A stretch of 64,000 nt of DNA, taken from JAXMCI01 sp046349435. GTDB taxonomy: Bacteria; Pseudomonadota; Alphaproteobacteria; Dongiales; Dongiaceae. The DNA is taken from the NCBI GenBank assembly GCA_046349435.1, contig JAXMCI010000010.1:124001-188000 (forward strand). The letters are read 5' to 3'. The stretch's first letter is position 1; each line of letters opens with the position of its first letter. The notes beneath the pieces were generated by a model. It was not told the DNA's origin and did no database searches. It was given only the letters and a program-made list of their open reading frames with translations. The position numbers were made by a program, and so were the translations under genes. This document shows positions 56,620 through 64,000 of the stretch, piece after piece.

Positions 56620-58011
56620 ATGCCCGACATCGAACGCTACGACATGCTGGTCCTCGGCAGCGGCGAGGCCGGCAAGTACCTCGCCTGGCACCTCGCCGGC
56701 GCCGGCCAGCGGGTGGCGGTGGTCGAGCGCCGGCTGATCGGCGGCTCCTGCCCGAACACCAACTGCCTGCCGAGCAAGAACGAGATCCGCAGCGCCGCGG
56801 TCGCGCACCTCGTGCGCCACGCCGAGGCCTTCGGCACGATCGTCGGCGGCGCCAAGCTCGACATGGCCAAGGTGCTGGCGCGCAAGCGGGCGATGGTCGA
56901 CGGGCTGGTCGCCATGCATCTCGAGCGCTTCCGGACGAGCGGCGCCGAGCTGGTCATGGGGGCCGGCCGGTTCGTCGCGCCGCGCACGCTCGAGGTCGCG
57001 CTGAACGACGGCGGCACGCGGCGGCTCGCCGCCGGGCGGGTCGTCATCGATGTCGGGACGCACGCGGCGATTCCCGGCGTCCCGGGCCTGGCCGGCGCCG
57101 CGCCGCTGACCGCTGTCGAGGCGCTCGAGCTCGACCGCGTGCCGGAGCACCTGCTGGTGATCGGCGGCGGCTATGTCGGGATGGAGATGGCGCAGGCCTT
57201 CCGGCGCTTCGGCAGCCGGGTGACGCTGGTCGAGCCGGGGCCGCAGATCGCCCGCCGCGAGGATCCCGACGCCGCCGCCGCGCTGCTGGCGCTGCTCCGC
57301 GACGAGGGGGTCGACGTCTATCTCGACGCCCGCCCGGTCGAGGTCGAGGGTCGCTCTGGCCATGCCGTCCATGTCCGCCTCCACACGCCGGGGGGCGACC
57401 CGGTGGTGCCCGCCAGCGACATCCTGGTCGCCGCCGGCCGCATGCCCAACACCCAGGGCATCGGCCTCGACCTGGCCGGCGTGGCGCTCGACGCGCACGG
57501 CTTCGTGCAGGTCGACGATCGCCTGCAGACGACGGCGCCCGGCGTCTGGGCGGTCGGCGAGTGCGCGGGAAGCCCGCAATTCACCCACGCGTCCTACGAC
57601 GATTTCCGCATCGTCCGCGACAATCTCGCCGGCCGCAGCCGGTCGACCCGCGGCCGGCTGGTGCCCTCCTGCCTGTTCACCGACCCGCCCTTCGCCCGCG
57701 TCGGCCTGAGCGAAGCCGAGGCCCGGGCCCGCGGCATCGCCGTCCGCGTCGCCCGGCTGCCGCTGGCGGCGGTGCTGCGGACCCGGACCACCGGCGAGAC
57801 CCGCGGCTTCATGAAGGCGCTGGTCGAGGCGGAGGGCGAGCGCATCCTCGGCTTCGCCATGCTGGGGGCCGAGGCGGGGGAGGTGATGGCGGCGGTGCAG
57901 ACGGCGATGCTGGCCGGCCTGCCCTATGGCGGGCTGCGCGACGCCGTCCTCGCCCATCCGACCATGGCGGAGGGGCTGGGCCAGCTCTTCGCGGCGGTGC
58001 CGGCGCGCTGA
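56620..58011 (+). CDS. Pyridine nucleotide-disulfide oxidoreductase (dihydrolipoamide dehydrogenase-like)
   Basis: A 463-residue flavoenzyme of the class I disulfide oxidoreductase family. FAD motif MLVLGSGEAGKYLAWHLAGAG; redox-active disulfide GGSCPNTNCLPSK (C-x4-C) at about residues 43-55; NAD motif VIGGGYVGMEMAQAFRRFG; second FAD motif VWAVGECAGSPQFTH; C-terminal catalytic HPTMAEGLGQLF. No 2-oxoacid dehydrogenase genes are nearby, so a stand-alone reductase such as a mercuric reductase-like or thiol reductase role is equally possible; the N-terminal HMA domain of true MerA is missing. The ATG at 56620 has a GGAGG site at the right distance; a GTG at 56614 overlaps that site. Confidence 0.85.
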   Translation: MPDIERYDMLVLGSGEAGKYLAWHLAGAGQRVAVVERRLIGGSCPNTNCLPSKNEIRSAAVAHLVRHAEAFGTIVGGAKLDMAKVLARKRAMVDGLVAMHLERFRTSGAELVMGAGRFVAPRTLEVALNDGGTRRLAAGRVVIDVGTHAAIPGVPGLAGAAPLTAVEALELDRVPEHLLVIGGGYVGMEMAQAFRRFGSRVTLVEPGPQIARREDPDAAAALLALLRDEGVDVYLDARPVEVEGRSGHAVHVRLHTPGGDPVVPASDILVAAGRMPNTQGIGLDLAGVALDAHGFVQVDDRLQTTAPGVWAVGECAGSPQFTHASYDDFRIVRDNLAGRSRSTRGRLVPSCLFTDPPFARVGLSEAEARARGIAVRVARLPLAAVLRTRTTGETRGFMKALVEAEGERILGFAMLGAEAGEVMAAVQTAMLAGLPYGGLRDAVLAHPTMAEGLGQLFAAVPAR

Positions 58012-58100
58012 GCCCGCGCCCGGCGCCGCGCCAAGTCGCGCCATTGACGGCGTCCGGCGAGCCACTACCATCCCGCTGATTCGCCGAGGAAACTCCGCCC

Positions 58101-60338
<2,238 letters not shown>

Positions 60339-60375
60339 CCGGCGACGGGTCAGGGTTCGAGAGGTTGCGTCGGAT

Positions 60376-60789
60376 TCACGCGGAGGCGCGGAGGCGCCGA
60401 GGATCGAGCCCATTGACGATGCGATGGAGTCCGTCCTTGAGGCGCGGAGCTCCGAAGTTGATCAGCAAGCCGACGGTGAACCCGAGCAGGCGCAGGTAGG
60501 TAAGCACTTGCTTGCTGTGGACCGGGTTCAGCGCTTCTACGGACTTGATCTCGACGATGACGCACGATTCGACAAGAAGATCGAGTCGCAATGCGTCGGA
60601 AAATCGCATTCCATCATACTCGAACGAGACCATCTTCTGTCGCTCGACCTCGAGCCCGCGCCGCTCGAGATCGCGCGCCAGAACGAGCCTCGTAGACCGA
60701 TTCCAGCAAGCCCGGCCCCAGGCCGACATGCAGCTTGTAGGCGGCGTCGATGATCTCGCCTGTGATCACGATCCAGCTCTCTCTGGCAT
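60376..60789 (-). pseudogene. GxxExxY protein gene, frameshifted
   Basis: GxxExxY proteins are small, widely scattered and uncharacterised, with a nuclease-like alpha/beta core. Minus-strand reading gives GEIIDAAYKLHVGLGPGLLESVYEA in one frame, carrying the G-x-x-E-x-x-Y motif (GLLESVY). A shift near 60688 leads into LARDLERRGLEVERQKMVSFEYDG and LDLLVESCVIVEIKSVEALNPVHSKQVLTYLRLLG. The N-terminal start near 60789 also needs a shift. The last codons run into the left inverted repeat, giving RRLRASA before the stop. With at least two shifts it is probably not functional, or mis-sequenced. Confidence 0.72.
60377..60402 (+). repeat. Left inverted repeat flanking the GxxExxY gene
   Basis: A 26-base purine-rich sequence starting CACGCGGAGGCGCGGAGG. 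It recurs in reverse complement at 60798-60824 on the other side of the GxxExxY gene (one extra base and minor differences). It also encodes the gene's last residues. Confidence 0.7.
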
Positions 60790-60797
60790 CTGAGTCC

Positions 60798-60824
60798 CCT
60801 CGGCGTCCTCCGCGCCTCCGCGTG
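60798..60824 (-). repeat. Right inverted repeat flanking the GxxExxY gene
   Basis: The partner of the 60377-60402 repeat, reading CCTCGGCGTCCTCCGCGCCT then CCGCGTG on the plus strand. It lies just upstream of the GxxExxY start and directly upstream of an AT-rich AAAATAAT stretch that may be part of the bioD promoter. Confidence 0.7.
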
Positions 60825-60873
60825 CGAAAATAATCGGCCTCATCAACCGCACCGCGTCAACCGGAGAGCCCCG

Positions 60874-61500
60874 ATGACGCGCGGTGTGTTCGTCACCGGC
60901 ACCGATACCGGCGTGGGCAAGACGGTGGTCGCCGCGGCGCTGGTGCGGGCGTGGGGCGGGAGCTACTGGAAGCCGGCGCAGACCGGGCTGGCCGACGGCG
61001 ACGACGACACGGCGACGGTGACGCGGCTGGCCAGGCTGCCGCCGGGGCGGGTGGCGCCGCCGGCCTGTGCGCTGCAGGCGCCGCTGTCGCCGGCGGCGGC
61101 GGCGGCGCTGGAGGGGACCACCGTCGACTTCGCGCGGCTCGCGGCGCTGCCGGCGCTGCCCGAGCCGCTCGTGGTCGAAGGGGCGGGCGGGGTGCTGGTG
61201 CCGCTCGACGGCGAGCGGCTGATGGTCGACCTGATGGCGCGGCTCGGGCTGCCGGTGCTGCTGGTCGCGCGCAGCACGCTCGGCACCATCAACCACAGCC
61301 TGCTCAGCCTCGAGGCGCTGCGCGCCCGTGGCCTTGCCGTCGCCGGCATCGTGATGAGCGGGCCGCGCAATCCCGGCAATCGCGCGGCGCTGGAGCAGCA
61401 TGGCCGCGTGCGCGTGCTGGCCGAGCTGCCGCACATGGCGCCGCTCGACCTATCCGCGCTCGCCGCGCTGCTGCCGCCGCTCGCCGAGGTGCTGCCGTGA
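60874..61500 (+). CDS. bioD: Dethiobiotin synthetase
   Basis: BioD closes the ureido ring of dethiobiotin using ATP and CO2. It starts MTRGVFVTGTDTGVGKTVVAAALVRAWG, which carries the P-loop TGTDTGVGKT, and has the usual WKPAQTG and VEGAGGVLVPLDG motifs. Length 208 residues. Its TGA overlaps the GTG of bioA, so the three bio genes are translationally coupled. Confidence 0.95.
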   Translation: MTRGVFVTGTDTGVGKTVVAAALVRAWGGSYWKPAQTGLADGDDDTATVTRLARLPPGRVAPPACALQAPLSPAAAAALEGTTVDFARLAALPALPEPLVVEGAGGVLVPLDGERLMVDLMARLGLPVLLVARSTLGTINHSLLSLEALRARGLAVAGIVMSGPRNPGNRAALEQHGRVRVLAELPHMAPLDLSALAALLPPLAEVLP

Positions 61501-62819
61501 CCGACACCGAGGCGCTGCTGGCGCTCGATCGCCGGCATGTCTGGCATCCCTTCACCCAGGCCGGCACGGCGGCGCCGCCGATCCCGGTCGCCTCGGCGCG
61601 TGGCTGCAAGCTGACCGCGACGGACGGGCGCGAGTATCTCGACCTCATCTCCTCCTGGTGGGTCACCCTGCACGGCCATGCCGAGCCGACGATCGCCGCG
61701 GCGATCGCGCGCCAGGCGGCGACGCTGGAGCAGGTGATCTTCGCCGGCTTCACCCACGCGCCGGCGGTCGAGGTGGCGCGCCGCCTGGCCGGCATCCTGC
61801 CGCCGGGCCTGGAGCGGGTGTTCTACTCCGACGACGGCTCGACCGCGGTCGAGGTCGCCCTCAAGCTCGCCTGGCAGTACTGGCGCAACCGCGGCGAGGA
61901 GCGCGGCCGCTTCCTCTGCTTCGAGGGCGGCTATCACGGCGACACGGTGGGCGCCATGTCGGTCGGCGCCAGCTCGGGCTTCTACGCGCCGTTCCGCGCG
62001 CTGCTCTTCCCGGTCGACACGCTGCCCTATCCCGCGACCTGGGACGGCGACCCGGAGGTCGAGGCCAAGGAGGCGGCGAGCCTCGCCGCGCTCGACGGCT
62101 GGCTGAAGCGCCACGCGGCCGACGCCGCGGCGATGATCCTCGAGCCGCTGGTCCAGGGCGCCGCCGGCATGCGCATGTGCCGGCCGTCCTTCCTGGCGGC
62201 GCTGGCGGCGCGGCTGGCGGCCGCCGGCGTGCTGCTGATCGCCGACGAGGTGATGACCGGCTTCGGCCGCACCGGCGCGCTGTTCGCCAGCGCCAGGGCC
62301 GGCATCGCGCCGGACATCGTCTGCCTCTCCAAGGGGCTGACCGGCGGCTTCCTGCCGCTCGCCGCGACGGTCTGCCGGGAGCCGATCTACGAGGCCTTCC
62401 TCGGCGCCGATTTCGGCCGCGCCTTCGCGCACGGCCATTCCTTCACCGCCAACCCGCTCGGCTGCGCCGCCGCGCTCGCCTCGCTCGACCTGCTGCAGGC
62501 GCCTGCCATGGCCGGGCGGCTCGCCGCCATCGAGGCGCAGCATGTCAGCCGCATGGCGGGGCTGGCGGCGGTTCCCGGGCTGACGCGGCCGCGCGTCTGT
62601 GGCACGATCGCGGCGATCGACTTCGCGGGGGCGGAGGGCTACACCGCCGCGCTCGGGCCGCGCCTGGCTCGCTTCTTCCTGGCGCGCGGGCTGCTCTTGC
62701 GGCCGCTCGGGCCGGTGGTCTACATCCTGCCGCCCTATTGCATAGGGGAGGACGAGCTCGACCGGGCCTATGATGCGGTCGAGGAGGCCGCCGCCAACAT
62801 CGCTCGAGAGGGGACATGA
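61497..62819 (+). CDS. bioA: Adenosylmethionine--8-amino-7-oxononanoate aminotransferase
   Basis: BioA converts KAPA to DAPA with S-adenosylmethionine as amino donor, using PLP. The 440-residue enzyme starts VTDTEALLALDRRHVWHPFTQ, has SSWWVTLHGHAEPTIAAAI, and the PLP lysine motif DIVCLSKGLTGGFLPLAATV with IADEVMTGFGRTG before it. GTG at 61497 overlaps the bioD stop by four bases. Its TGA overlaps the bioB ATG. The bioF, bioC and bioH genes are not here. Confidence 0.95.
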   Translation: MTDTEALLALDRRHVWHPFTQAGTAAPPIPVASARGCKLTATDGREYLDLISSWWVTLHGHAEPTIAAAIARQAATLEQVIFAGFTHAPAVEVARRLAGILPPGLERVFYSDDGSTAVEVALKLAWQYWRNRGEERGRFLCFEGGYHGDTVGAMSVGASSGFYAPFRALLFPVDTLPYPATWDGDPEVEAKEAASLAALDGWLKRHAADAAAMILEPLVQGAAGMRMCRPSFLAALAARLAAAGVLLIADEVMTGFGRTGALFASARAGIAPDIVCLSKGLTGGFLPLAATVCREPIYEAFLGADFGRAFAHGHSFTANPLGCAAALASLDLLQAPAMAGRLAAIEAQHVSRMAGLAAVPGLTRPRVCGTIAAIDFAGAEGYTAALGPRLARFFLARGLLLRPLGPVVYILPPYCIGEDELDRAYDAVEEAAANIAREGT

Positions 62820-63802
62820 CCAGCACCGCAGCCCTTGCCGCCCGCCCCGCCGAGATGCCGGCGCCACGCCCGGACTGGACGCGCGACGAGATCGAGGCGC
62901 TGTTCGCGCTGCCGCTGATGGACCTGCTGCACCGCGCCCAGGAGGTTCACCGCCGGCATTTCGACCCCAACCGGATCCAGCTCAGCACGCTGCTCAGCAT
63001 CAAGACCGGCGGCTGCCCGGAGGACTGCAAGTACTGCGCCCAGAGCGTCAAGTTCGAGACCGGGCTGTCGGCCGGCAAGCTGATGGGCGCCGAGGCGGTG
63101 CGCGAGGCGGCGGTCAAGGCCAAGGAGGCCGGCGCCGCCCGCTTCTGCATGGGCGCGGCCTGGCGCTCGCTCAACGACCGCGACGTGCCGCGGGTGGCCG
63201 CCATCATCGGCGAGGTCAAGGCGCTCGGGCTCGAGACCTGCATGACGCTCGGCATGCTGACGCCGCAGCAGGCCGGCGCGCTGAAGGAGGCCGGGCTCGA
63301 CTACTACAACCACAATCTCGACACCTCGCCGGAGTTCTACGACCGCATCGTCTCGACCCGCTGCTACCAGGACCGGCTCGACACCCTGTCGGCGGTGCGC
63401 GAGGCCGGCATCAAGGTCTGCTGCGGCGGCATCATCGGCATGGGCGAGGGGCGCGAGGATCGCGCCGGCCTGCTGCTGACGCTGGCCAATCTCGACCCGC
63501 ATCCGGAGAGCGTGCCGATCAACCTGCTGGTGCCGATCGACGGCACGCCGCTCGGCGACACCCCGCCGCTCGACCCGTTCGAGCTGGTGCGGACCATCGC
63601 CGTGGCGCGCATCCTGATGCCCTCGGCCTGGCTCCGGCTCTCCGCCGGGCGGCGCAGCCTGCCCGACGAGGGCCAGGCGCTGTGCTTCTATGCCGGCGCC
63701 AACTCGATCTTCTACGGCGACCGCCTGCTCACCACGGGCAACCCGGACCACGAGAAGGACCTCGTCCTGTTCGACCGATTGGGACTGCAGCCGGAGGCCT
63801 GA
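62816..63802 (+). CDS. bioB: Biotin synthase
   Basis: BioB is a radical SAM enzyme that inserts sulfur into dethiobiotin. The radical SAM cysteines are GGCPEDCKYCAQS at about residues 64-76. The auxiliary 2Fe-2S ligands are provided by later residues, including YNHNLDTSPEFY and RLSAGRRSL near the C-terminus. The 328-residue length is normal. It ends the bioDAB operon. Confidence 0.96.
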   Translation: MTSTAALAARPAEMPAPRPDWTRDEIEALFALPLMDLLHRAQEVHRRHFDPNRIQLSTLLSIKTGGCPEDCKYCAQSVKFETGLSAGKLMGAEAVREAAVKAKEAGAARFCMGAAWRSLNDRDVPRVAAIIGEVKALGLETCMTLGMLTPQQAGALKEAGLDYYNHNLDTSPEFYDRIVSTRCYQDRLDTLSAVREAGIKVCCGGIIGMGEGREDRAGLLLTLANLDPHPESVPINLLVPIDGTPLGDTPPLDPFELVRTIAVARILMPSAWLRLSAGRRSLPDEGQALCFYAGANSIFYGDRLLTTGNPDHEKDLVLFDRLGLQPEA

Positions 63803-63837
63803 GGGCCCCGGCCACCGAAACGGGAGGCTGCGCGACG

Positions 63838-64000
63838 ATGGGCCTGCTGCTGGCGATCAGCCGCGGCATCGACCGGCTGAACCTGGCGATCGGCCAGCTC
63901 GTCTCCTGGCTGGTGCTGGCGGCGGTGCTGATCAGCGCCGGCAACGCGCTGGTGCGCTACATCTTCAGCAACAGCTCGAACGCCTGGCTCGAGATCCAGT
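63838..64000 (+). CDS. TRAP transporter small permease subunit (DctQ-like), truncated by window end
   Basis: The first 54 residues are visible: MGLLLAISRGIDRLNLAIGQLVSWLVLAAVLISAGNALVRYIFSNSSNAWLEIQ. This is the first membrane helix and loop of a DctQ-type subunit, with the NALVRYIF-x-x-S-x-x-W-L-E pattern of the family. A GGGAGG site lies upstream. The rest lies beyond the window. The large DctM subunit and binding protein are expected downstream. Confidence 0.8.
   Translation, partial: MGLLLAISRGIDRLNLAIGQLVSWLVLAAVLISAGNALVRYIFSNSSNAWLEIQ

Noticed and set aside
56620..58011. Calling the disulfide oxidoreductase a mercuric reductase
   Set aside because: No N-terminal HMA domain, no vicinal C-terminal cysteines and no mer genes nearby; only the common family fold is supported.

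Overview
This is a chromosomal window from a very GC-rich (over 70% by eye) alphaproteobacterium, most likely a Rhodospirillales-type free-living organism. The evidence is the gene order rpoZ, rel/spoT, acpS, lepB, rnc, era, a NepR anti-sigma factor with an HWE-family kinase, FixK/FNR-type boxes and a group 3b-like NiFe hydrogenase. No tRNA, rRNA, CRISPR array, integrase or intact insertion sequence was seen.

Layout. 0-5.7 kb: housekeeping operon (omega subunit, (p)ppGpp enzyme, holo-ACP synthase, signal peptidase I, RNase III, Era). 5.8-12 kb: a regulated uptake and catabolic module (aspartoacylase-like deacylase, triple-domain RidA protein, polar amino acid ABC transporter, TetR regulator). 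Two promoters in this module carry the same operator-like palindrome. 12-16.6 kb: an orphan LivH-type permease with a lipoprotein-like head, a GNAT enzyme, an SDR/DoxX-like plus DUF2269 pair damaged by frameshifts, and recO. 16.6-22.5 kb: a large membrane patatin, a DadA-like oxidoreductase and a class III cyclase with TPRs.

22.5-32 kb is an accessory island. One strand encodes a PqqD-HprK fusion, an NTP_transf_5 nucleotidyltransferase, a GT2 glycosyltransferase and a UDP-galactopyranose-mutase-like flavoprotein. The other encodes two large polytopic membrane proteins flanking a small protein with a Pro/Ser repeat tail, with a DUF6065 gene beyond. I read it as a candidate surface glycoconjugate or modified-peptide system. 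32-39 kb: NepR and an HWE kinase, then a YhiI-RbbA-YhhJ-like HlyD/ABC/permease operon behind two FNR-type boxes. 39-44.3 kb: a six-gene soluble NiFe hydrogenase operon with a promoter combining a FNR/FixK box and a perfect -10.

44.4-51.1 kb: a SARP/BTAD-type regulator, a small NHLP-like putative precursor peptide, a divergent YcaO gene, an S53 peptidase and an LPG-synthase-type membrane protein. This looks like an undescribed RiPP-type locus, but the YcaO, S53 and membrane genes are interrupted by frameshifts that leave their motifs intact. 51.1-60.3 kb: PEP synthase-like gene (one frameshift, FNR-type box upstream), an EmrAB-like efflux pair, a dihydrolipoamide-dehydrogenase-like enzyme and parC. 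60.3-64 kb: a decayed GxxExxY gene between inverted repeats, bioD-bioA-bioB, and the start of a TRAP transporter small subunit cut by the window end.

Common themes are oxygen-responsive control (boxes at three operons) and two separate peptide-modification-like loci. Frameshifts cluster at 15.1-15.8, 47.9-51.3 and 60.7 kb and may be sequencing indels rather than gene decay.
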